DNA of 5,910 nt from Clostridia bacterium (GTDB taxonomy: Bacteria; Bacillota; Clostridia; Christensenellales; Borkfalkiaceae). The DNA is taken from NCBI GenBank assembly GCA_017616925.1, contig JAFZXG010000154.1, forward strand, positions 1-5,910. The letters are read 5' to 3'. Made by a program: the position numbers and the translations under genes. Shown here one piece after another: positions 1 through 5,910 of this stretch (positions are counted from its first letter, which is position 1; each line of letters opens with the position of its first letter). Under the pieces are notes generated by a model. The model ran no database searches. It saw only the letters and a program-made list of their open reading frames with translations, and was not told the origin of the DNA.

Positions 1-449
1 ACAAGGCGCTATTAAAAGCCGCTAAAAAACTCGAACTCGATAAGTTTCTGTTTCTCGGCAACGGTCAGCGCAAGGCCGCCGACGCGGACGCGAAACTCTT
101 TTCGAGCGTGTACGAGGCACTCGTCGCGGGAATATATTTAGACGGCGGGATAAAGGCGGCTAAAAAGTTCGTCACCGACACCGCGCTGAAAGAATACGCT
201 TTAAGCGTAAAGAAGAAAAAGTCCGAAAAAGGCGAAGACCATAAGAGCGCGCTTCAGGAATACGTGCAAAAAAACAAGACGGGCAGTATCGTTTACGAAA
301 CGCTTTCTAAAACGGGGCCCGATCATATGCCGGAGTTCCGCGTGGCGCTATTATTAAACGGCAAACCCATTGCCGAAGGCAAGGGCGCGAGCAAAAAAGA
401 AGCCGAAATGAAGGCGGCGGAAAAAGCGCTTAAAAAACTTAAAAGTTGA
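1..449 (+). CDS. rnc: Ribonuclease III, 3' part (5' end outside window)
   Basis: Endonuclease that cuts double-stranded RNA, known for maturing rRNA precursors and processing structured mRNAs and small RNAs in the cytoplasm. The reading frame is open from base 3, so the gene enters the window from the left; the GTG at 108 is an internal valine, not the start. Visible first is the end of the nuclease domain, with the family-typical stretch YEALVAGIYLDGG (bases 111-149), whose Glu is the last conserved metal-binding residue. After a lysine-rich linker comes a complete dsRNA-binding domain (about 237-446): ALQEYVQ, the PEFRVALLLNG strand region, then the GKGASKKEAEMKAAEKAL helix that contacts RNA. 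One oddity: the Asp normally three residues before that Glu (DxxE) is Ser here. The catalytic ERLEFLGD motif is upstream and unseen. Likely first visible gene of an operon with smc and ftsY. Confidence 0.96.
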   Translation, partial: KALLKAAKKLELDKFLFLGNGQRKAADADAKLFSSVYEALVAGIYLDGGIKAAKKFVTDTALKEYALSVKKKKSEKGEDHKSALQEYVQKNKTGSIVYETLSKTGPDHMPEFRVALLLNGKPIAEGKGASKKEAEMKAAEKALKKLKS

Positions 450-457
450 GAAAGATC

Positions 458-464
458 AAGGCGG
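458..464 (+). promoter_or_regulatory. Ribosome binding site of smc
   Basis: AAGGCGG lies 7 bases before the GTG at 472. It decides the start: translation from this GTG gives DFEKIELYGFKSF, the usual SMC N-terminus with the first beta strand intact, and no better ATG lies nearby. Confidence 0.75.
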
Positions 465-471
465 TAGAAAA

Positions 472-3400
472 GTGGATTTTGAAAAAATTGAACTTTACGG
501 ATTCAAATCTTTCGCGGACAGGGCGGAAATAAAGTTCGGGAACGGAATAACGGCGATAGTCGGACCTAACGGATGCGGCAAAAGCAACGTGGCCGACGCG
601 ATACGTTGGGTACTCGGCGAACAGTCGGCAAAGACTCTTCGCGGCAGCACCATGCAAGACGTGATCTTTGCGGGAACGCAGGGCAGGAAGTCGCTTTCCT
701 ATTGTGAAGTATCGCTGTTCTTCGACAACAGCAACAAGATCTTTTCGGTGGATTACAACGAAGTGATCATAACGCGCAAACTTTTCCGCAGCGGCGAAAG
801 CGAGTATTACATAAACAAACAACCAGCGAGACTTAAAGATATCGTCGATCTTCTGCACGAGTGCGGAATCGGTAAAGAAGGTTATTCCATCATAGGTCAG
901 GGCAAAGTCGAAGAGATAATGTCCGCAAAACCTATCGATCGCCGTATGATCTTCGAAGAAGCGACGGGGATCTCGATGTTCAAGACGAGAAAGAACGAGT
1001 CCGAACGAAAACTCGACAGAACGCACGAAAATCTCGTTCGGTATATGGACATAATCACCGAGATAGAAAACCAGTTAGGACCTTTGGAGAGACAGGCGGA
1101 CAAGGCGAGAGAGTTCAACGAACTTTCCGAACAGTTAAAGTATCACGAACTCAACACCTATATCGTAAAGGTCGAAGGCGTTGCGCAGGCAAAAGAAAAG
1201 ATCGCTTTGAGAATAAACGGTTTAAACGAAGAAATATCCCTTCGTCAGACCGAACTCAATAAAGCGCAGAAGGAGCAGGACGAGATCTTCGCCGAAACGA
1301 GCAAGGCGGACGCAAATTTAAAAGCCTTGAACGACGAACTTCTGGAAAAGCGCGTAGGCATAGAAAAATCCACGGGCGCAAGGCAACTTTTCGAGCAGAA
1401 GATATCGTATCTTTCTTCGCAGATCGAACGCGCCGAAAAGGAATACGCGGACAATACCGAACTTATAGAAAAATTAAAGAACGAGATAGCCGAAAACGGA
1501 AAAGAACGGGAAAGGCTTTCTGCGGAACTCAGGGCCTTGGACGACAAGGCGCAGGATTATTCCAAAAAGATACTCGCCCTATCCGAGAAGATATCTTTGG
1601 GCGAAGAACTCGCGTCGGAAAGCAGAAAGAGAATAATCGAAACGATAGAATCGCTGTCCGATATCAAGGTAAGCAAGGGAACTATCTCGATAGAGAAAAG
1701 GAGTCTTTCGGAAAAGAAGAAGGAACTTTCCGAAAGGTACGACGCCTTGTCGTATAAAAGGGAAGGGCTTTTCAACGACAAGGAAAAGTACGATAAGGAA
1801 ATAGACGAACTCGACAGGGCGGTGTTCGACTTGAAGAACCGCATTTCCGAAAAGGAAGACGAAGTCAGATGCGGCAACGAAGACGTGGCGAGGATCGATA
1901 GCGCCTTGGTTTCGATAAACTCGGCGATAACGACTCTCGTAACGCGCGGCAGTTTCTATAAGAGTCTTAAGGAAAATTACGAAGGGTATTCGAATTCGAT
2001 AAAGAACCTGTTTAAAAAAAGCAATACCGATCCCGAACTTAAAAAGCGCATCAGGGGCGTTGTCGCGCAACTTATTAAAAGCGACAAAAAGTACGACGTG
2101 GCTTTAGAGACCGCGCTTGCCGCGGCGGCGCAGAACATAGTCACTTCCACGACCGACGACGCGGCGTATATCATAAAATACCTGAAAAAATACGATCTGG
2201 GCAGAGTTACCTGTCTTCCGATAAACTCGGTAAAGCCGAGAGTAAGACTAGAAGAAGTGGACGACGCGTTGAACGAGATCGGCGCGCTTGGCGTCGCGGA
2301 CGAACTCGTTAGTTTCGATCCCGAATTTACGAATATCATTTCAAACCTTCTTGGCAACACACTCGTCGTCGATACTTTGGATAACGCGAACGCTATCGCT
2401 AAAAAATACGGTTTCGCGTTTAAGATAGTAACTTTAGACGGCGACCTATTTACCACGCAGGGCGCGATGACGGGCGGTTCGAGAAGGAACGACGTAATAG
2501 GGCTTTTGTCTAACGACAGGCGTATCGAAGACAACGAAAAAGCGCTTAACGAAAAGGAGAAGGAAGCCGAAAAGTTAAGAGCGGAGAAGAAAGATTGCGA
2601 AATAAAGCGCGACTCCGCGCTCGACGAACTGAATATGCTGAACGACCTGTATAACGAAAAACGCCAGCAGATAATTTTATCGCGCGAAAAACAGGCGGTC
2701 TCCGAAAGGAATTTAAGCGATATAGGCAGGGAGATAGAGAGCGTTACCGACCTAATAGAAGAAGTGGACGCGAGAATAAGCAAGATCGACGCCGACTTAA
2801 AGGCGGTCTCTTCGGGCGGCGAGAAAGCAGAAGAAGAACGTTCCAACGCGAGCAGGAGCGCGGACGAAAGACAGGCGGAATACGACGCGTTGAGAAAGCA
2901 AAGGGACGAACTGTCGGTTATGGCGAGCGAAACGCAGGTCAGAATAACCGAAGTAAAGGGGCTTATCGCGGGTTTCGATCAAGACGCGGAAAGACTTTAT
3001 AAAGCCGTGGCGGACACCAAAGAACAGAACGAAACCATAATTAAAAGCAACGACGGCGCGCGCGGTATGATAGAAGATTTAAAACGGGAACAGGAAAAGG
3101 TTGCGCTTACCAAGGAAGAACGGGAATACGTTGAAAAAATAAGGGAAAAGATAGAAAATATCGACGCGGAAAAAGAAAGCCTTCGTAATAGACTCGACAG
3201 GAACGAGAACTTAAAGAACTCCATAACCGAAAGACTCAACGAACTTTCGGAGAAAAAACACGCCGAAGAAATAAGTCTTACCAAGATCGACTCCGATCTC
3301 GAATATATGGGGCAGAGCATTTTCGAAGACTATCAGGAAACTTACGAAACGGCGGTAAAGACGAGAGCCGAAGGCTACGACGCGAAAGCGGGCGAACAGG

Positions 3401-4065
3401 AAATTTCGAGAATAAGAAGAAAACGTTCTTCTTTAGGCGCCATCAACGCCAACGCGATCGACGAATACAAGGTCTTAAAAGAACGTTACGAAGAGATGAT
3501 AACGCAAAGAGACGACCTGCTTAAAGCCGAAGACGACCTTAAGATCGCCATAAACAAGATAAAAGAAGAGATGCAGTCGCAGTTCGACGAAGGATTCAAG
3601 AAGATAAACGAAAACTTCCAGAGGATCTTTAAGGAACTCTTCGGCGGCGGCAGAGCCATGTTACAGATGGACTATACCGACGTGGACGACAAGTTGGAGG
3701 CGGGCGTGGAGATCGTCGCCGAACCGCCGGGAAAGAAATTACAGAAATTATCTCTGTTATCGGGCGGCGAAAAGGCGCTTACCGCTATCGCCATACTGTT
3801 CGCGATACTTAAACTCCGTCCCATGCCGTTCTGCGTGTTGGACGAAATAGAAGCCGCCCTCGACGAAGCGAACGTGGACAGATTCGCGAATTACTTAAAG
3901 AAGTTCAGCGAAGAAACGCAGTTTATCGTGATCACCCACAGAAAGCCCACTATGGAACGTGCGGACGCGCTGTTCGGCGTTACCATGCAGGAAAAGGGCG
4001 TGTCGAAAATGGTATCGGTCAAACTTTCGGACGTTGCCGAAATAGAAGGGCAGAATCTTGCTTAA
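472..4065 (+). CDS. smc: Chromosome partition protein SMC
   Basis: ATPase of the bacterial condensin complex; with ScpA and ScpB it loads on DNA, extrudes loops and helps sister chromosomes separate. At 1197 residues it has the normal family length (B. subtilis about 1190). Order of parts: N-terminal head with Walker A GPNGCGKS (31-38), the R-loop Arg in TLRGS (R57) and Q-loop Gln in IIGQGKVEEI (Q143); first coiled coil from about 170 to 500; hinge from about 503 to 675, ending in the glycine motif GAMTGGS (664-670); return coiled coil to about 1040, both arms very rich in Glu and Lys; C-terminal head with signature LSGGEKAL (1096-1103), Walker B ending VLDE (D1124, E1125), D-loop ALDEANV and switch His in VITHRK (H1156). 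All catalytic residues are present, so it should be active. GTG start with a good ribosome binding site; 22 bases after rnc and 12 before ftsY. No scpA or scpB in the window. Confidence 0.98.
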   Translation: MDFEKIELYGFKSFADRAEIKFGNGITAIVGPNGCGKSNVADAIRWVLGEQSAKTLRGSTMQDVIFAGTQGRKSLSYCEVSLFFDNSNKIFSVDYNEVIITRKLFRSGESEYYINKQPARLKDIVDLLHECGIGKEGYSIIGQGKVEEIMSAKPIDRRMIFEEATGISMFKTRKNESERKLDRTHENLVRYMDIITEIENQLGPLERQADKAREFNELSEQLKYHELNTYIVKVEGVAQAKEKIALRINGLNEEISLRQTELNKAQKEQDEIFAETSKADANLKALNDELLEKRVGIEKSTGARQLFEQKISYLSSQIERAEKEYADNTELIEKLKNEIAENGKERERLSAELRALDDKAQDYSKKILALSEKISLGEELASESRKRIIETIESLSDIKVSKGTISIEKRSLSEKKKELSERYDALSYKREGLFNDKEKYDKEIDELDRAVFDLKNRISEKEDEVRCGNEDVARIDSALVSINSAITTLVTRGSFYKSLKENYEGYSNSIKNLFKKSNTDPELKKRIRGVVAQLIKSDKKYDVALETALAAAAQNIVTSTTDDAAYIIKYLKKYDLGRVTCLPINSVKPRVRLEEVDDALNEIGALGVADELVSFDPEFTNIISNLLGNTLVVDTLDNANAIAKKYGFAFKIVTLDGDLFTTQGAMTGGSRRNDVIGLLSNDRRIEDNEKALNEKEKEAEKLRAEKKDCEIKRDSALDELNMLNDLYNEKRQQIILSREKQAVSERNLSDIGREIESVTDLIEEVDARISKIDADLKAVSSGGEKAEEERSNASRSADERQAEYDALRKQRDELSVMASETQVRITEVKGLIAGFDQDAERLYKAVADTKEQNETIIKSNDGARGMIEDLKREQEKVALTKEEREYVEKIREKIENIDAEKESLRNRLDRNENLKNSITERLNELSEKKHAEEISLTKIDSDLEYMGQSIFEDYQETYETAVKTRAEGYDAKAGEQEISRIRRKRSSLGAINANAIDEYKVLKERYEEMITQRDDLLKAEDDLKIAINKIKEEMQSQFDEGFKKINENFQRIFKELFGGGRAMLQMDYTDVDDKLEAGVEIVAEPPGKKLQKLSLLSGGEKALTAIAILFAILKLRPMPFCVLDEIEAALDEANVDRFANYLKKFSEETQFIVITHRKPTMERADALFGVTMQEKGVSKMVSVKLSDVAEIEGQNLA

Positions 4066-4069
4066 AGGG
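4064..4069 (+). promoter_or_regulatory. Ribosome binding site of ftsY, overlapping the smc stop
   Basis: AAAGGG overlaps the last two bases of the smc TAA stop and sits 8 bases before the ftsY ATG. A ribosome finishing smc therefore covers the next initiation site, which points to co-transcription and possibly translational coupling. Confidence 0.65.
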
Positions 4070-4077
4070 TAATAAAA

Positions 4078-4974
4078 ATGGGCTTTTTCGGTAAATTAAA
4101 ACAGGTACTCGGCAAGACGAGAGACGGGATAGCGAAGAAACTTTCGACTCTCTTTTCTTCGGACAAGATAGGCGAAGAGTTTTACGAAGAATTAGAAGAT
4201 ATACTCATTTCTTCGGACGTTTCGGTATCGACCGCGACCGAGATAGTGGACGAGATAAGAGAGACCGCCAAAAAGGAAAAGATCAAAGACAAAGAATACG
4301 TCACGGGGCTATTAAAGCAAGAACTTTTCGACACGTTAAATTACGCCGACGTACCCGAAATAAAAACCCCGTGCGTTATAATGGTGGTGGGCGTAAACGG
4401 GGTGGGAAAGACCACTTCGATAGGGAAACTCGCTTATAAGTTCTCGAAAGAAGGTAAAAGCGTAACTATCGCCGCGGGCGACACGTTCAGGGCGGCGGCG
4501 TCCGAACAACTCTCGGTCTGGGCGGACAGGGCGAAAGTGAGAATAATAAAACACGCCGAAGGGGCGGACGCGTCTGCCGTCGTGTTCGACGCGATCGACT
4601 CCTGCAAGGCAAAAAATACCGACGTACTTATAGTCGACACCGCGGGCAGACTTCACGTCAAGTCCAACTTGATGGAAGAGTTAAAGAAGATAGACAGGGT
4701 GATAAAGCGCGAATATCCCGCGGCGCAGTATCTTAAACTTATCGTACTCGACGCGACCACGGGGCAGAACGCCGAAAATCAGGTCAAAGCCTTTTCGGAA
4801 GCCGTGGGACTGGACGGTATAATACTCACCAAACTCGACGGTACTGCAAAAGGCGGGTTTATTATCTCGCTTTCTTACGAACTCGAGATCCCCGTTTTAT
4901 TTTTCGGTACGGGCGAAAAGATAGACGATATCGAAGACTTTTCTGCAAAAGAGTTTATCGACGGTATGTTTTGA
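4078..4974 (+). CDS. ftsY: Signal recognition particle receptor FtsY
   Basis: SRP-type GTPase at the membrane; it pairs with Ffh to deliver ribosomes making membrane proteins to the translocon. The 298 residues are almost only the NG domain: the helical N region from about 1 to 95, beginning with a Lys-rich amphipathic stretch (MGFFGKLKQVLGK) that could touch lipid, then the G domain. GTPase motifs are all visible: G1 GVNGVGKTT (105-113), G2 DTFRAAASEQL (135-145), G3 DTAGR (187-191), G4 TKLD (251-254) and G5 FGTGEKIDD (277-285), where many relatives have GVGE. The long acidic A domain of E. coli FtsY is absent, as is usual in Bacillota. DTFRAA and the C-terminal DFSAKEFIDGMF fit FtsY. Ffh is excluded because there is no methionine-rich M domain. 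Last gene of the rnc-smc-ftsY run: the terminator follows 16 bases after the stop, and neither ylxM nor ffh comes next. Confidence 0.97.
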   Translation: MGFFGKLKQVLGKTRDGIAKKLSTLFSSDKIGEEFYEELEDILISSDVSVSTATEIVDEIRETAKKEKIKDKEYVTGLLKQELFDTLNYADVPEIKTPCVIMVVGVNGVGKTTSIGKLAYKFSKEGKSVTIAAGDTFRAAASEQLSVWADRAKVRIIKHAEGADASAVVFDAIDSCKAKNTDVLIVDTAGRLHVKSNLMEELKKIDRVIKREYPAAQYLKLIVLDATTGQNAENQVKAFSEAVGLDGIILTKLDGTAKGGFIISLSYELEIPVLFFGTGEKIDDIEDFSAKEFIDGMF

Positions 4975-4990
4975 CGTTAAGTAAAAAAGG

Positions 4991-5021
4991 AACGCCTTTG
5001 CGATTTCGCAAAGGCGTTTTT
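4991..5021. terminator. Bidirectional intrinsic terminator between ftsY and the XRE gene
   Basis: Perfect 12-bp stem (AACGCCTTTGCG at 4991-5002 pairing with 5007-5018) with an ATTT loop. On the plus strand the stem runs straight into TTTTT (5017-5021), ending the rnc-smc-ftsY transcript. On the minus strand the same hairpin is followed by CC and six T (complement of 4983-4988), ending the convergent XRE transcript, whose TAA stop overlaps the right edge. Confidence 0.93.
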
Positions 5022-5229
5022 AATAGTCTTTTATTCCGAGAAGATAGTCGGAAGTCGTTTCAAGCACTTCCGTCAAAACTATCAAGGTTTCGAGATCGGG
5101 AAAGGTCGTTCCGCGTTCCCACTTACTTACGCAGGACTGCTTTACGTTGCATAGTTTTGCAAGTTCCGACTGATTTATTCCGCGTTCTTTTCGCAGTTCC
5201 CGTATTCGTTCGTCTATTCTGCATTTCAT
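5020..5229 (-). CDS. Small XRE-family helix-turn-helix transcriptional regulator
   Basis: DNA-binding protein of 69 residues that is nearly nothing but a Cro/C1-type five-helix domain: helix 1 (IDERIRELRKERG), helix 2 (QSELAKLC, 20-27), recognition helix around 30-38 (KQSCVSKWERG), then PDLETLIVLTEVLETTSDYLLG, the standard end of this family. There is no effector, peptidase or membrane domain, so any signal would act through the DNA-binding domain, a partner protein or expression level. Start at the ATG complementary to 5227-5229; no Shine-Dalgarno is visible, and a TATAAT box lies just upstream, suggesting a leaderless mRNA. It is convergent to ftsY, shares its terminator, and is divergent from the exported-protein gene with a palindrome between them. 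Autoregulation and control of the neighbour are inferred from that layout. Its true target is not shown by sequence alone. Confidence 0.93.
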   Translation of the reverse strand: MKCRIDERIRELRKERGINQSELAKLCNVKQSCVSKWERGTTFPDLETLIVLTEVLETTSDYLLGIKDY

Positions 5230-5235
5230 AATAAA

Positions 5236-5266
5236 ATTATAGTCTTATCTGGAATTTTTTACTCAA
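5236..5266 (-). promoter_or_regulatory. Probable promoter of the XRE gene
   Basis: Read on the minus strand: a perfect -10 box TATAAT (complement of 5236-5241) and a -35-like TTGAGT (complement of 5261-5266) at a longish 19-bp spacing. Transcription would begin about 6-7 bases past the -10, at or next to the ATG at 5229. The weak -35 abuts the palindrome, so a bound regulator could affect its own promoter. Confidence 0.55.
5239..5246 (+). repeat. Single copy of the palindrome half-site
   Basis: ATAGTCTT repeats exactly the core of the left palindrome arm (5268-5275) in the same orientation, 29 bases away. It partly overlaps the -10 box of the XRE promoter. It could be a weaker second operator half for autoregulation; no matching inverted arm follows it. 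Confidence 0.4.
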
Positions 5267-5288
5267 AATAGTCTTGACAAGACTATTT
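5266..5288. promoter_or_regulatory. Palindromic operator candidate between the divergent genes
   Basis: Perfect inverted repeat: arm AAATAGTCTTG (5266-5276), one central A (5277), arm CAAGACTATTT (5278-5288). A short-spaced palindrome of this size suits a dimeric Cro/C1-type protein such as the XRE regulator beside it. It covers the whole -35 box of the exported-protein promoter, so occupancy should block RNA polymerase there, and it touches the possible -35 of the regulator gene. There is no T-tract, and it lies upstream of both predicted start sites, so a terminator or RNA element is unlikely. Confidence 0.72.
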
Positions 5289-5302
5289 ATTTGTTTTATA
5301 CT
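5274..5302 (+). promoter_or_regulatory. Strong sigma-A type promoter of the exported-protein gene
   Basis: Consensus -35 TTGACA (5274-5279), exactly 17 bases, then -10 TATACT (5297-5302; one mismatch to TATAAT). Predicted transcription start near 5308-5309, giving a short leader that holds the ribosome binding site AAAGGAAG (5312-5319), 6 bases before the ATG at 5326. The -35 box is at the centre of the palindrome, the usual geometry for repression. Confidence 0.8.
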
Positions 5303-5325
5303 TTAATAGACAAAGGAAGTAAAGT

Positions 5326-5703
5326 ATGAAAAAATTTTTAATTATTGTTGTCACGCTGATATGTGTATTTAGTTGTACTTTAACGTTCGCATGTAGTAAT
5401 TCGATATATGGTACTTATAAATTTTGTAGCGCGATAGTAAACGGATCAACTTTTTCTGCAGGCGAAAAACGGAACGGAGTTATTATTTCAGAAGATTATT
5501 TCACTATCAAAATAGAAAATAACTGGACTTTCGAAATGGATAGTCCTATGATGGCGGGGAAAGAAACGGGCGTATTGATAGGAAAAGGTAATAATGTATA
5601 TCTTTTTGTCGACGACATTGACGGATCAAAAATATATTCTGTAATAAGCGGAGGCACACTCGTCGTTATAGTTGAGGATAATGTCTTGGTTCTTAAGAAA
5701 TAG
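5326..5703 (+). CDS. Small exported protein, probable lipoprotein, unknown function
   Basis: 125 residues. It begins with a clear signal peptide: MKK, then a hydrophobic core FLIIVVTLICVF. Two cysteines could be lipidated: C23 (TFAC, followed by SNS) or C17 (VFSC). Neither matches the usual L-A/S-G/A-C box well, so simple secretion is also possible. The mature part has alternating hydrophobic strands and Gly turns (YGTYKF, GVLIGKGNNVYLFVDD, YSVISGGTLVVIVEDNVLVLKK), suggesting a small beta sandwich or barrel. The GTYK opening recalls short lipocalin-like lipoproteins of clostridia; this is an impression, not a homology result. Excellent promoter and ribosome binding site, likely repressed through the palindrome by the divergent XRE protein. 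GC is about 34% against roughly half in sampled lines of smc, so it may be recently acquired or weakly selected for codon use. No terminator follows. Confidence 0.85.
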   Translation: MKKFLIIVVTLICVFSCTLTFACSNSIYGTYKFCSAIVNGSTFSAGEKRNGVIISEDYFTIKIENNWTFEMDSPMMAGKETGVLIGKGNNVYLFVDDIDGSKIYSVISGGTLVVIVEDNVLVLKK

Positions 5704-5910
5704 TTTAAAAAACGCTTGACATTGGATGCTGGTGTTGATGGCTACATGTCACGTTTCAACGGCAGTAAATCTGGCTTTGAATATGCTTGGGATCACATTT
5801 GGGATAAGAGCCCATATAGAACAAACGAAGCTCTTCCAGATGGTCCACTCAGCGTTGCAACATGCAAACCAATGCAACACGTTGACTATACATATACAGC
5901 TTATAAAGGT
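5704..5910 (+). other. Open, protein-like sequence running off the window; unknown, no start seen
   Basis: The frame directly after the TAG of the exported-protein gene stays open for all 69 codons to the window edge. The other two forward frames stop within about 35 bases. Its translation is rich in aromatic residues and looks like the inside of a protein (for example GYMSRFNGSKSGFEYAWDHI, then WDKSPYRTNEALPDGP). Codons favour GGT, GCT, CCA and ACA, unlike the GCG/GAC/GAA-rich genes on the left, and GC is about 41.5%. Possible starts are TTG 5716, TTG 5722 and ATG 5746, none with a ribosome binding site. It could be a partial gene with an unrecognised start, a 5'-truncated gene, or sequence joined by mis-assembly. 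I do not recognise the family. On the minus strand one frame is also open for about 53 codons but looks less protein-like. Confidence 0.4.

Noticed and set aside
108..110. GTG as the start of a short RNase III-like gene
   Set aside because: The frame is open upstream to the window edge with family-consistent sequence (LELDKFLFLGNGQ), so this is an internal valine.
439..1026. 195-codon minus-strand open frame opposite the start of smc
   Set aside because: Lies wholly opposite the conserved SMC head domain; no ribosome binding site and no recognisable domain. It is a by-product of the biased codon use of smc.
1977..2846. 289-codon minus-strand open frame opposite the smc hinge
   Set aside because: Long but extremely Ser/Phe/Leu-rich, the expected complement of Glu/Lys-rich coding sequence, and it covers the conserved SMC hinge on the plus strand.
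4336..4656. Minus-strand open frames opposite the ftsY GTPase domain
   Set aside because: They are the complement of invariant GTPase motifs, with no start signals and no domain.
4971..5231. 86-codon plus-strand open frame starting at the ftsY stop (TTG overlap)
   Set aside because: It reads through the terminator hairpin and then the complement of the XRE domain; Arg/Phe-rich and without a ribosome binding site. The overlap with the ftsY stop looks like coupling but is accidental.
5266..5288. Palindrome as a terminator or riboswitch stem
   Set aside because: It has a one-base centre, no T-tract, and lies upstream of both predicted transcription starts, so it is unlikely to be in either RNA.
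5716..5744. TTGACA at 5716 as the -35 of a promoter for the last open frame
   Set aside because: No acceptable -10 box at 16-19 bases (17-base position reads TGGCTA); probably coding sequence.

Overview
The window looks like chromosomal core sequence from a Bacillota (Clostridia-type) bacterium. The evidence is the gene order rnc-smc-ftsY, the same order as in Bacillus subtilis and many clostridia, and a single-chain SMC. FtsY carries almost nothing ahead of its NG domain, and the ribosome binding sites are purine-rich (AAGGCGG, AAAGGG, AAAGGAAG). I cannot name the species from sequence alone. An uncultured gut clostridial lineage would fit, but that is inference.

Layout. Bases 1-449 are the 3' part of rnc (RNase III: end of the nuclease domain plus a complete dsRNA-binding domain). 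Bases 472-4065 are a full-length smc starting at GTG. Bases 4078-4974 are ftsY. The three are co-directional with gaps of 22 and 12 bases, so they very probably form one operon. A perfect 12-bp hairpin (4991-5018) ends it. That hairpin has T-tracts on both strands and also serves the convergent gene, a 69-residue XRE-type regulator on the minus strand (5020-5229). Divergent from the regulator is an AT-rich gene for a small exported protein, probably a lipoprotein (5326-5703, about 34% GC).

The intergenic stretch between these two divergent genes is the most informative non-coding part. A 23-bp perfect palindrome (5266-5288) contains the -35 box of a strong promoter (TTGACA, 17 bp, TATACT) for the exported protein, and it abuts a possible -35 of the regulator. 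The regulator's own -10 box (TATAAT) lies so close to its ATG that its mRNA would be leaderless or nearly so. The simplest reading is an autoregulated repressor controlling one envelope protein, a compact regulatory module next to a housekeeping operon.

The last 207 bases are open in the same frame as the exported-protein gene but lie beyond its TAG stop. They encode protein-like sequence with different codon use (about 41.5% GC) and no supportable start. This may be a foreign or broken gene, or a chimeric assembly join. I do not recognise the product. Working together: RNase III processes rRNA and mRNA, SMC organises and segregates the chromosome, and FtsY docks the signal recognition particle at the membrane. 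Their grouping is conserved by descent rather than by one shared pathway.
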